Origin: JBPRGG01 sp051418075
Lineage (GTDB): Bacteria > Bacteroidota > Bacteroidia > Cytophagales > Cyclobacteriaceae
Length of the DNA: 64,000 bases
Reading direction: 5' to 3'
NCBI GenBank assembly: GCA_051418075.1
Contig: JBPRGG010000056.1
Coordinates: 1-64,000, forward strand
The position numbers were made by a program, and so were the translations under genes. The notes under the pieces are model-generated. The model saw only the letters and a list, made by a program, of their open reading frames with translations. It was not told the DNA's origin and did no database searches. Shown piece by piece: positions 56,106 through 64,000 of the stretch (its first letter is position 1; each line of letters opens with the position of its first letter).

Positions 56106-56416
56106 GATTTTATTGGTTAGATGTCACCCATGATTCAATAATTTTCGTGCCAACTGGTATTTAGGCATGTGGAGGGTTATTATAGTTGACAGCATGTTCA
56201 AATATGAACATTAAAATGTTCGGAATTCAACACATGGTTGAGCTAATACTATCTATTAGCAGGTAAATGAAAGGATAGTTTTAAACTTATTTGCTTCAAA
56301 CGATGATTTTTAGGATATTTAAATACTTACCATTCTTTTTGCACTATGGATTGCAAAACATAAAATATTAAATTCCAACCCAAACCTGCATCATACATAA
56401 CCTTCTAACAACTGTT
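56106..56416. other. AT-rich intergenic stretch
   Basis: About 310 nt with no gene, RNA fold, repeat or clear promoter that I can support. Confidence 0.5.
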
Positions 56417-57703
56417 CTATACTATATGCTGTATAATTTCAAAAGATTTCTGATATTGATTATGGATAATATCATAGGCATCGGAAATCTTTTTATGGGC
56501 AATCTGTTCATCTTCAATGAGCTTTTTTAACTGATCATAGATGTCTTCTCCACTCACTTCATCTATTTCAAATACCCAATCAGATAATTTAATATCATAA
56601 TACATTTGTCCTTTTATAGTGTCTTCCTTTTGCCGGATATAAAAAGCAGGAGTTTTATTTGCATAGGAGATGATAGGTGAGTGGCATTCCATGCTTATTA
56701 CAGCAAACGCCCGTTTATATACAGAAGCGGCAACATCAGTTATCCAATAATGATCCATTTTATATACATGGGGACTGACTTCTTCAGGAAGAGGATCAAT
56801 CAATAACTCCTTCATGATATCTATTTGATAAGACATTTCCGGACACAACAAAACTTTCTTCCCGGTTTCCCTTACCCAATTAATAATTACTGTCCTTAGT
56901 TTGCTGTGATCAATCTCTTTATACTTATCATTGATGGAATTAACTTCATTTATTTTGGCCTGATCCCAATCAACATAGTCATGTATTTTATAATAGGGTG
57001 TATATCTTAATCTGGGTACAATACAAATAAATTCCTTATCCACTAAATTAAACTTGTTAATTATCTGAATGGCATTATCTTCATCATGAATGTTTAAATT
57101 AAAAGTGGCATCCGGGAAAAACCCCGTTGATTTTGGTTCTTTTACATACTCATTTACAATATCAAGAGAAGCTGTTTCCCGGGTAAAAAAGAATTCTGAC
57201 TTTTCTATGATGTCTCCTAATTCCGGGTATATCTTCTGTTCAGTCACCCCGCAGACACCAAAAGGCTTATCAGTGTTATCAATCCAAAGTTTGATTTTAT
57301 AATTTTCTAAAACATGTGGACCCGAACCATGGAGTAACATATCACATGAATCAAAAACGGCTTTGATCTCGTCAGTCATCGAGATATCTGTAACGCCAGG
57401 CTTGTTAGTTTTCAGAATCTTCAATTTAGGGAAATGTTTTTTCAACATCCCTTCAACGTTATAATCCTCAATATCTCTAGGCCACAAATAATATGCGGCA
57501 TCCGGGAAATATTTATCTATTAAAGCCAGCAATCCCGGAGTATGAGCAATATCCCCGATATTTTCTGTTTGCCAACCGCTGATAATTAAAAATGTGGGAG
57601 ATTTCGTTTTCTGATTTTTGCCTGAAAATAATCCGGAAAATGCCCCGAGGGATATTAAACCCAGGTTTCTATTAAATGCTCTTCTTTTCATATATTTGAT
57701 CAA
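56417..57703 (-). CDS. Polysaccharide pyruvyl transferase-like protein with Tat-like signal
   Basis: 428 residues. After MKRRAFNRNLGLISLGAFSG, a twin-arginine-type N-terminus (the Met at residue 5 is the better start), comes a two-lobed PS_pyruv_trans-like domain: ISGWQTENIGDIAHTPGLL, the DMLLHGSGPHV strand, TETASLDIV-type helix FFTRETASLDIV, and the C-terminal lobe with AFAVISMECHSPIISYANK (family R-x-H-x-x-I-like region). Export of such an enzyme is unusual, since most act in the cytoplasm. It is a single gene with AT-rich flanks. Confidence 0.78.
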   Translation of the reverse strand: MIKYMKRRAFNRNLGLISLGAFSGLFSGKNQKTKSPTFLIISGWQTENIGDIAHTPGLLALIDKYFPDAAYYLWPRDIEDYNVEGMLKKHFPKLKILKTNKPGVTDISMTDEIKAVFDSCDMLLHGSGPHVLENYKIKLWIDNTDKPFGVCGVTEQKIYPELGDIIEKSEFFFTRETASLDIVNEYVKEPKSTGFFPDATFNLNIHDEDNAIQIINKFNLVDKEFICIVPRLRYTPYYKIHDYVDWDQAKINEVNSINDKYKEIDHSKLRTVIINWVRETGKKVLLCPEMSYQIDIMKELLIDPLPEEVSPHVYKMDHYWITDVAASVYKRAFAVISMECHSPIISYANKTPAFYIRQKEDTIKGQMYYDIKLSDWVFEIDEVSGEDIYDQLKKLIEDEQIAHKKISDAYDIIHNQYQKSFEIIQHIV

Positions 57704-57814
57704 CAGTTTCTATTTACTTGCTGCCAATAACTAGTGTAAATGCAGATTTAAGTAAGAACAAATAAAGTTTCGCAGGTGCAAAACAAATTAGTCTGCTTAT
57801 CCAGCATTACATTT

Positions 57815-58627
57815 TTACAATCTAGTGGCTGGTAATTTCCCTCTCACTTCGTTAAGTTTCATTGTCATGGAAAAGGCTTCACTTTCAACCCACTTATTAT
57901 AATCTTCAATAGCTTTTAACCTTAATTCATTTTCCAAATATCCTTCTTCTACCATTTGTTTAGAACCGGCTACTTTAGACCAAATTCCAAGTCTAAAATT
58001 GAAATCACTTCTATGTTTTTCATAATGCTCATCTGAGTTAATGGTTTCAATTTCTACCAGTCCGATTTCTTTCATTAGCTGAGCTAAATCATCTGCAATT
58101 TTATTATTCATTCCTGCTTCACTTCTCCATTTTAAGAAAATCTTATAAAACGTTTTCATACTGATGGGTGGATCAGGATTCCATTCTAACTGGTTATGAT
58201 TATAATCTAAAATTGAAATTCTTCCATCTGGCTTTAATAACGACTTCATTTTTAATAATGCCTCCTTTGGATTGACTAACCATTGGAGCGTTCTGGCTGA
58301 TGTAATTAAATCAAATTTTTCATTAGTCTCAAAATTAAATAAATCCGAATGAAGAAGATGTAAATTTTGGATATGGCCATAAGATTTCTTACCACTTTTA
58401 ATAAATTTTTCAGTGTTATCGATTCCAGTAACTTTTCCAGAATCCCCTATTACTTGGGCTATGTCCTTTGATATTGAACCAGTTCCACATCCAACATCTA
58501 AAACAATCATACCTTGTTTTAGTATTGGTTCTAAGGTGCTATAGTCAACTTTCAAACTTCTGTTATCAAAAATTTCTGTTGCGGTTTGTCCGTCCCTTTC
58601 AATGTGTTTATTAGCTTTCATATACAC
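57815..58627 (-). CDS. Class I SAM-dependent methyltransferase
   Basis: 270 residues with SAM motif I VLDVGCGTGSIS (about 42-53), motif II acid in VTGIDNTEKFI, LITSARTLQWL and the post-motif GRISILDYNHNQ strand. It resembles the UbiE/small-molecule methyltransferase group. The substrate cannot be told. It and the next two genes on the same strand are AT-rich relative to flanking genes. Confidence 0.88.
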   Translation of the reverse strand: MYMKANKHIERDGQTATEIFDNRSLKVDYSTLEPILKQGMIVLDVGCGTGSISKDIAQVIGDSGKVTGIDNTEKFIKSGKKSYGHIQNLHLLHSDLFNFETNEKFDLITSARTLQWLVNPKEALLKMKSLLKPDGRISILDYNHNQLEWNPDPPISMKTFYKIFLKWRSEAGMNNKIADDLAQLMKEIGLVEIETINSDEHYEKHRSDFNFRLGIWSKVAGSKQMVEEGYLENELRLKAIEDYNKWVESEAFSMTMKLNEVRGKLPATRL

Positions 58628-58761
58628 TTTTTTTGATACAAATGGATGGGATTTTGGCTATAGAATACCAACTTATCTAAACTGCTTCACTTAGTAAATG
58701 TACAATATTAATCCCCCACATCCACAAACTTGCGAGTATTTGCTTGTTGTGAGATAGCGTA

Positions 58762-59331
58762 TTATTTCCGGGTCAATCTATTGATTTTTTCAATCCATGC
58801 TGTTTTTGCATTAGTATAGGCTTCTCTGTCATGAGGATATCTACCAGCTAGATCTAACTTCAAGGTTTCATATGCCTTTGCCATCTCATTATGACTAATT
58901 AGATAATCTCTGAATCTGATTTCATCCCAGTCTCCTTTATATCTGACATGTACATGATAGGCCTGTCCTTTAAATCCATTGATCGTATATCCTTTTACAA
59001 ATGTCATGTGCGGTGGTGGATTATCAGGTTGTTTAGTAAGTTGATATCCATTTGATTCAAATTTTCGCTCCAGTAGTTGGGTATCAATACGAGTTGAAAC
59101 CTGTAATAAAATATCAATTGTTGGTTTGGATTTTATTCCTGGAATTGCCGTACTACCAATATGGTCTATCCTTATAATCTCTGATTGGCCAATCATATTG
59201 CATAACATGGATTTTTCGGCCTTAAACAAATAAATCCAGTTTTTATCGTAGTCTTGAATGATTATGGGAAATAATTGTCCTAACTCGTCTGATGTTAACT
59301 CCTGAAGTTTTTTATCTTTGAACGCTATCAC
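58762..59331 (-). CDS. GrpB family (UPF0157) nucleotidyltransferase-fold protein
   Basis: 189 residues with the GrpB signature: the IIRIDHIGSTAIPGIKSKPT block followed by IDILLQV, which gives the GS...DxD-like nucleotidyltransferase core, then THMTF-like HMTFVKG, and the closing YHVHVRYKGDWDEIRFRDYL segment. The biochemical role of GrpB proteins is not established; some are fused to CoaE. It starts 13 nt after the upstream membrane methyltransferase gene. Confidence 0.9.
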   Translation of the reverse strand: MIAFKDKKLQELTSDELGQLFPIIIQDYDKNWIYLFKAEKSMLCNMIGQSEIIRIDHIGSTAIPGIKSKPTIDILLQVSTRIDTQLLERKFESNGYQLTKQPDNPPPHMTFVKGYTINGFKGQAYHVHVRYKGDWDEIRFRDYLISHNEMAKAYETLKLDLAGRYPHDREAYTNAKTAWIEKINRLTRK

Positions 59332-59344
59332 TAAATCTTAAGCT

Positions 59345-59926
59345 TTATCTTAATGTAATGTATCTATTTACTTTATTTTGATAATTTTCGTATTCGGTAC
59401 CATGAACAGATTTCAAATATCTTTCCTCTTCTAAAATCATCTTATGAAATACAATGGCAAGTGTTATCCAAAAGACTACCAAAACAACTGAAGGGAAAAT
59501 GAGTATATACCCAAATATCAAAATATTATAGGATAAGAAATATGGATTTCGACTAAATCTGTAAATTCCTGTTTTCACCAATTTGGTTTTTTGGTCATAC
59601 TTTATGCCGACTCTCCAGGAATTTCTCATTGCGATCAATGCAAGTATACCTAATATAAATCCTGCAAACACGAACCCAAACCCAAAATATAGAATAGTCT
59701 TGGTGTTCAAAACATCTAATTCTAATATCCAGCCAGGTTGAAGTACTGTTATTCGCAATAAAATAAGCAAATAAATTGATGTAGAAATCAGGATGGAAAT
59801 TGTCAGTTTTAAGGATTGTCCCTTTATCGATTGCCTGGTAGACAGGTATGTCTTTATATTTCTAATTGCGAATGCCAGTATGAAAAAAACTAAAACAAGT
59901 CCCAATATTATTTTTTCAGTCATCAA
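59345..59926 (-). CDS. Isoprenylcysteine-methyltransferase-like membrane protein
   Basis: 193 residues, five or six membrane helices, with the ICMT/PEMT-type C-terminal signature: LVKTGIYRFSRNPYFLSYNI, then FHKMILEEERYLKSVHG and YENYQNKVNRYI. The RNP and EERYL motifs bind SAM in this family. The natural substrate in bacteria is unclear (lipid or small-molecule methylation). It probably forms a unit with the GrpB gene (13-nt gap). Confidence 0.88.
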   Translation of the reverse strand: MMTEKIILGLVLVFFILAFAIRNIKTYLSTRQSIKGQSLKLTISILISTSIYLLILLRITVLQPGWILELDVLNTKTILYFGFGFVFAGFILGILALIAMRNSWRVGIKYDQKTKLVKTGIYRFSRNPYFLSYNILIFGYILIFPSVVLVVFWITLAIVFHKMILEEERYLKSVHGTEYENYQNKVNRYITLR

Positions 59927-60060
59927 TTTATATTTTCATTTTAGTAAGCTGGTATTTTAGCAAGCAGTCCATCGGATACATATGAATGCTTCCTTCAATT
60001 TATAACTTTTAATCTTCTTTTGCCAGCAAATCAAAGGACACTGGTATTTTTCACCGTCTA

Positions 60061-62451
60061 TTACTCATACCTCAATGCTTTGATGGGGTTGGTCAGAGAC
60101 GCTTTCATCGTTTTGTAGCCCACTGTCAATATGGCCACCAGGAAAATTACCGCGGCGGATGCTAAAAATGCCAAGGGAGTGACCTCTATTCTATAGGCAA
60201 AGTTCTGCAGCCATTGGTTCATGATCAGGTAGGCTATGGGGGCGGCCAACAAAAAAGCCAGGCTAATCCCTTTTATGAATTGTATAGCGATCATGGTGGA
60301 AATATTCCAATAAGTGGCCCCAATAGCTTTTCTTATCCCGATTTCTTTGGTCTTTTTTTCTGTAATATAAGTTACCAGGCCAAATAATCCCATACAAGCA
60401 ATGAGCAGGGAAAGCATTGAGAACAAAACAAATAATTGACGCGATCGCTGCTCATTACTGTACATCCTGGCATATTCCTTGTCTAAAAAAGTGTATTCAA
60501 AGGCCAGTCCGTTGGAAAGTGATTGCCAACTGGCCCTGGCCGCCTTCAGCACCTGTTCCAATCCCCCGGGAGCCACCTTGATTAGTATAAAATTGGGCTG
60601 ATAATTGTAGCTGCCGTCTAATCGCATAAATGCCATGGGCTTGATCTGATCTCTTTTGGATTCATAATGAAAATCCTCCATCATCCCCACTATATTAAAT
60701 TCGGTTCGGGGGCTGCTATTATCCATTAGTACCTGCCCTACCGGGTTTTCCCATTCCAGCAAATCAGCCGCAGCCTGATTGATCACCAGCGCAGTGGAAT
60801 CAGAAGGAAAATCCCGTGAAAAAAACCGGCCCTGTAGAATATTCAGTCCCAAAGTTTTAGCCAGGTCCTCATCACCAGCCATTAAATTCAGGGTGAAACC
60901 TTCCATTCCTTCGGCACCAAAGCCAATATTATTATAACCCTGGCCCAAAAGAAAATTAGACTGTGCTGTAGATTTTACCTGGTGAAGGTCAGCCATTGAT
61001 TTCATAAAAGGTGCCAGGTTTCCTGCCAAAGCAGAAGCATTGGGCAAAACCAATACACGCTCCTTATCAAAGCCTAATTTTTCATTTTGCAGGAAGGAAA
61101 GTTGCTGGTAAGCCAGCATGGTAGCAATCAGCAAAATAATGGATAGACTAAACTGAAACACTACCAAAGCATTTCTAAACCGGGATTGACCTGTGATACG
61201 GAATTTATCCTTTAGCACTTGCATGGGTTGGAAAGATGACAGGTAAAAAGCCGGATAAAAGCCGGATAAAAGCCCGATTAACCCTACAAACAACAACAGA
61301 ATCAACAGATTTACCGGATCTGAAAATGAAAAAGCCTCAAAATCACCTAATATATGGGCCAGCATATCAATACTTACCGTATAAAGTAAAATTCCCAGCA
61401 GTAAGGCAAACAGGCTTAGAAAAATACTTTCCCCTAAAAATTGTTTGATCAGGCCGGACCTATGGGCACCATTTACCTTCCTTACGCCCACTTCTTTAGT
61501 CCGGGCTGATGCCCGGGCAGTGGTAAGGTTGATAAAGTTAATGCAGGCTATGATCAGGATGAATAAGGCAGCCACACTGAGAATGTAAACATAACGGGCA
61601 TTCCCGGCTGGTTTGTATATCCCCCCCAGCTCACTGAACAGGTGTAGGGAAGTCAATGGTTCCAGGTAATACTCCCATCGGTTTCCTTTGGCTGACCATT
61701 TACTGTAGTCATCCTTTGGAAAAAAATATTTGTCAATGAAGGCGGGCAATTTGGCTTCCAGACCTTTGGCATCAGCTTGATTATGCAATAATAAATAAGT
61801 GGTAAAGGAATTATTCCACCAGGATGTACGATCATATACGCCTTCCAGTGAAACCATAGAGGCAACCAGATCAAATTCAAGATGGGAATTTTGAGGAAGG
61901 TCCTGAAAAATTCCGGTGATTTTAAAATCCCGGCCCAGGGCTACCATATGTACCAGCTGATCCAGTGGGTCCTGACCAGGAAAAATCTTACTGGCCAAAG
62001 ACTGGGAGACGATCATGGTATTGGGTTGATTCAGGGCCCTGGTACTGTTTCCCTGCAACAAATTAAAATCAAATATTTTCATAATGGTGGAATCTGCGGC
62101 CAGGCTTTTTTCCAACCACACCTGGTCACCCACCTGAAGCTGTAATTCACTTCCACCATACATTCTTACCACTGATTTGATCTCCGGAAATTCATCATAC
62201 AATGCCTGGGCAATGGGAGCGGGGGTGGCAGTTTGCAGGATAGGTGTATTTCCGATATTGCCTTTGACCTTGATCCGGTAGATCTGCTCCGCCTGTGAGT
62301 GGTATTTGTCATAACTGAACTGGTAATTGACCCAGGACATGATCAGCAAAAAACAGGCAATTCCCAGGGCCAGACCGGAAACATTGATCAGGGAGAATAA
62401 TTTATTATTCAAAATATTACGCCAGGTAATTAAAAAATAATGATTTAGCAT
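60061..62451 (-). CDS. FtsX/MacB-like ABC transporter permease
   Basis: 796 residues, the same two-half architecture as the permease at 24469: NILNNKLFSLINVSGLALG at the N-terminus, first MacB core (about 50-245), SARTKEVGVRKVNGAHRS and FtsX helices (about 285-410), second core (about 435-640), KKTKEIGIRKAIGATYW and the last FtsX bundle. It lies downstream of the LytTR regulator gene on the same strand (152-nt gap), so it may be that system's target. No ATPase or adaptor gene is present. Confidence 0.92.
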   Translation of the reverse strand: MLNHYFLITWRNILNNKLFSLINVSGLALGIACFLLIMSWVNYQFSYDKYHSQAEQIYRIKVKGNIGNTPILQTATPAPIAQALYDEFPEIKSVVRMYGGSELQLQVGDQVWLEKSLAADSTIMKIFDFNLLQGNSTRALNQPNTMIVSQSLASKIFPGQDPLDQLVHMVALGRDFKITGIFQDLPQNSHLEFDLVASMVSLEGVYDRTSWWNNSFTTYLLLHNQADAKGLEAKLPAFIDKYFFPKDDYSKWSAKGNRWEYYLEPLTSLHLFSELGGIYKPAGNARYVYILSVAALFILIIACINFINLTTARASARTKEVGVRKVNGAHRSGLIKQFLGESIFLSLFALLLGILLYTVSIDMLAHILGDFEAFSFSDPVNLLILLLFVGLIGLLSGFYPAFYLSSFQPMQVLKDKFRITGQSRFRNALVVFQFSLSIILLIATMLAYQQLSFLQNEKLGFDKERVLVLPNASALAGNLAPFMKSMADLHQVKSTAQSNFLLGQGYNNIGFGAEGMEGFTLNLMAGDEDLAKTLGLNILQGRFFSRDFPSDSTALVINQAAADLLEWENPVGQVLMDNSSPRTEFNIVGMMEDFHYESKRDQIKPMAFMRLDGSYNYQPNFILIKVAPGGLEQVLKAARASWQSLSNGLAFEYTFLDKEYARMYSNEQRSRQLFVLFSMLSLLIACMGLFGLVTYITEKKTKEIGIRKAIGATYWNISTMIAIQFIKGISLAFLLAAPIAYLIMNQWLQNFAYRIEVTPLAFLASAAVIFLVAILTVGYKTMKASLTNPIKALRYE

Positions 62452-62563
62452 GGGTTTTAATTTATTAAAAGTTCCAGGACTTAAAAATTAACTTAAAATA
62501 TCATGCCATTGGGCAAATATACCACTACAACCAACTAGCATATTCTGCCAAAAACAAAACGTG

Positions 62564-62588
62564 GCCGAAAATGGACACCAGTGCCCGT
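62564..62588. promoter_or_regulatory. Imperfect inverted repeat upstream of the permease gene
   Basis: On the minus strand TGTCC-ATTTTC-GGCCA forms an imperfect inverted repeat about 110 nt before the permease start. It resembles a response-regulator site in shape; the assignment is tentative. Confidence 0.25.
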
Positions 62589-62603
62589 CTGCGGTCGCTG
62601 AAC

Positions 62604-63362
62604 TTATTGGTTTAGCCAGTTTTTAAAATCGGCTGATCGCTCAATACTTACTACCGGATCATCCAGGTGTCCGGGATCTGGTTTTAGGTAAAGTTTGATC
62701 CTGCCCCTGGAATAGGCCACCATTTTATTGATTGACTCAATATTAATCATATATTTCCGATTGATTCTGAAATACCTGAGCGGATCCATCTGGAGTTCCA
62801 GTTTATCCAGGGTGGAATCTACCGGAAATGTCTGACCAGAGAAGGTCCTCATAAAAACTCCTTTATCCAAAGCAAAAAAATAAGCAATTTCAGAAGCTTC
62901 CACTTTCTTGATTGTTTCCCCGAATTGCAGCAGAAACCTCCTTTTATAGGCCGGTTGTTGGTTTTTTATGGTATCCATTAAATCACTGAAATCAATAGCA
63001 TAAGCAGTTCGAAGGCTGTTGAGTTTGTCCAGACTCTGCCTCAGTTCTGACTGGCGTATTGGTTTCAGCAGGTAATCCACACTATTCAACTGAAAGGCTT
63101 TAATGGCATATTGATCGTAGGCAGTAGTAAAAATTACCGGTACTTTAAGTTGGTAGTGATCAAAAATGGAAAAGCTCAGCCCGTCTGACAACTGGATGTC
63201 CAGGAAGATCAAATCAGCTGTATACCGGGCAAACCAGCCTAAGGCTTTTTTCACACTGCCAATGGTAGCCACTATTTCCAGTTCCGGAGCAGTTTCCCGG
63301 ATCATTTTTTCCAGCCTTTCCGCGGCTAAAGGTTCGTCTTCTATAATAACTGTACGTATCAT
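62604..63362 (-). CDS. LytTR-family response regulator
   Basis: 252 residues: receiver domain (1-120) with acid pocket VIIEDEPLAAERL, phospho-acceptor Asp55 in LIFLDIQLSDGLSF, TTAYDQYAIKAF and KPIRQSEL; then a LytTR DNA-binding domain (about 150-250, LQFGETIKKVEASEIAYF, FPVDSTLDKLELQMDPLRYF, INRKYMINIESI). Its ATG overlaps the kinase stop by 4 nt, so the pair is translationally coupled. Confidence 0.94.
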   Translation of the reverse strand: MIRTVIIEDEPLAAERLEKMIRETAPELEIVATIGSVKKALGWFARYTADLIFLDIQLSDGLSFSIFDHYQLKVPVIFTTAYDQYAIKAFQLNSVDYLLKPIRQSELRQSLDKLNSLRTAYAIDFSDLMDTIKNQQPAYKRRFLLQFGETIKKVEASEIAYFFALDKGVFMRTFSGQTFPVDSTLDKLELQMDPLRYFRINRKYMINIESINKMVAYSRGRIKLYLKPDPGHLDDPVVSIERSADFKNWLNQ

Positions 63363-64000
63363 TCCGGTTTGATTAATGGAAGTTTAACCAGGTACATTTG
63401 ATTATCAATTTTAAAAACCGGGGCCCGATCACAAATCATGGCGTATCTCCTGGCCAGATTTTTTTGTCCCAGACCAGTAGAGGGATGTCCATTCATTTTT
63501 TGCCTCAGATGATTTTTGATAAATACCCAATCCTGTTGCACTTCCACCCTGATTATCAAAGGCTGATCGGCAGAAATCACATTGTGCTTGATGGCATTTT
63601 CCATTACCACCTGAAAAGAAAGTGGCGGGATCAGGTAATCCAGCCATTGACTTTCCACCTGCTGTTCCAGTTCCAGGCCCTGGCCATATCTTATCTTTTG
63701 CAGGTAAATATAAGAACGGTTGAATTCAATCTCATCTTTTAAAGGTACCGCTTTTTTATCAATGGTTTCCAACACATAACGGTAGAGCAGGGAGAATTCT
63801 TCAATGAAAAGCTGGGCTTTATTTACATCCTTGCTAATGAGGCTGGATAGCACATTAAGGCTGTTAAACAGGAAATGGGGATTTACCTGGTTCTTCAGAA
63901 CTTCATATTTGATCTGGGTCAGTTCCTTTTCCAGTTCTTTGGCTTTGAGGGTGGCCCTTCGCTCTTCCACAAAAAACAACCATGCTTCCAGACCGATCAT
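63359..64000 (-). CDS. LytS/YehU-type sensor histidine kinase (5' end beyond window)
   Basis: 213 codons are visible and the frame is open to the last base, so the sensing and membrane part lies outside. The His_kinase motif QVNPHFLFNSLNVLSSLI carries the phospho-accepting His. The ATP-lid region VVMENAIKHNVIS and a G-box GLGQKNLARRYAM follow. The Met at the window edge is internal by family comparison. It pairs with the LytTR regulator through an ATGA overlap. Confidence 0.92.
   Translation of the reverse strand: MIGLEAWLFFVEERRATLKAKELEKELTQIKYEVLKNQVNPHFLFNSLNVLSSLISKDVNKAQLFIEEFSLLYRYVLETIDKKAVPLKDEIEFNRSYIYLQKIRYGQGLELEQQVESQWLDYLIPPLSFQVVMENAIKHNVISADQPLIIRVEVQQDWVFIKNHLRQKMNGHPSTGLGQKNLARRYAMICDRAPVFKIDNQMYLVKLPLIKPE

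Noticed and set aside
1..64000. Insertion sequences, prophage, integrases, toxin-antitoxin or CRISPR-Cas genes
   Set aside because: Every credible frame was read and none showed transposase, recombinase, phage, Cas or toxin-antitoxin motifs.

Overview
The window reads as chromosomal DNA of a Bacteroidota bacterium, most likely order Cytophagales. The reasons are: AT-leaning base composition; many TAnnTTTG-type -7 promoter elements and an absence of Shine-Dalgarno sites; lipoproteins with S-C lipoboxes; a type IX secretion C-terminal domain on a peptidase; 800-residue FtsX-type permeases; a LytTR two-component pair; and Bacteroidota families such as DUF6048/DUF6452, DUF6132, DUF4856, GIN-domain and TMEM43 proteins. 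No phage, insertion sequence, integrase or CRISPR array was recognised.

Layout. 1-4.7 kb: a tripartite RND efflux operon (pump cut by the window edge, adaptor, TolC-like channel) with its TetR-family regulator. 4.8-8.2 kb: an alpha/beta hydrolase, tRNA-Gln(TTG) and the housekeeping group prs-rplY-pth. 8.3-10.8 kb: a YceI-like lipoprotein and an acyl-CoA synthetase. 10.9-14.75 kb: a compact operon that is the most unusual part of the window. 14.7-20.3 kb: small membrane, lipoprotein, cation-efflux, IscA-like, fasciclin and PfkB genes. 20.4-30.6 kb: a GH3 beta-glucosidase, ddl, an FtsX-type permease, a beta-lactamase-fold hydrolase, an SDR, a small orphan gene with a phased-repeat promoter, and a sugar-isomerase-like protein. 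30.8-38.5 kb: a calpain-like protease and a four-gene iron-uptake operon (DUF4856, imelysin, HTTM, TonB receptor) preceded by two Fur-like boxes. 38.6-43.5 kb: DUF6048/DUF6452 and rimO-bshC-5-formyl-THF cyclo-ligase. 43.7-55 kb: secreted and membrane proteins, including an S8-like peptidase, a giant beta-helix/LamG protein and a toroid-fold lipoprotein. 55.4-64 kb: a GIN-domain protein, a pyruvyl-transferase-like protein, three small AT-rich accessory genes, a second FtsX-type permease and a LytTR regulator/histidine kinase pair cut by the window edge.

Main discovery. Between 10.93 and 14.75 kb five genes lie on one strand: a DUF6132 small membrane protein, a compact ArsM-like methyltransferase, an unlisted 31-codon cysteine-containing peptide gene, a radical SAM/SPASM enzyme with all seven SPASM cysteines, and a thioredoxin-thioredoxin reductase fusion. 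A perfect 16-bp palindrome overlaps the -33 position of a TAnnTTTG promoter upstream. A hairpin followed by T residues lies between the peptide gene and the radical SAM gene, as expected where a precursor is made in excess over its maturase. A hairpin/T-tract lies after the last gene. I read this as a candidate ribosomally made, radical-SAM-modified cysteine peptide system (RiPP) with a dedicated thiol reductant and a metalloid-type methyltransferase. The product and function are unknown.
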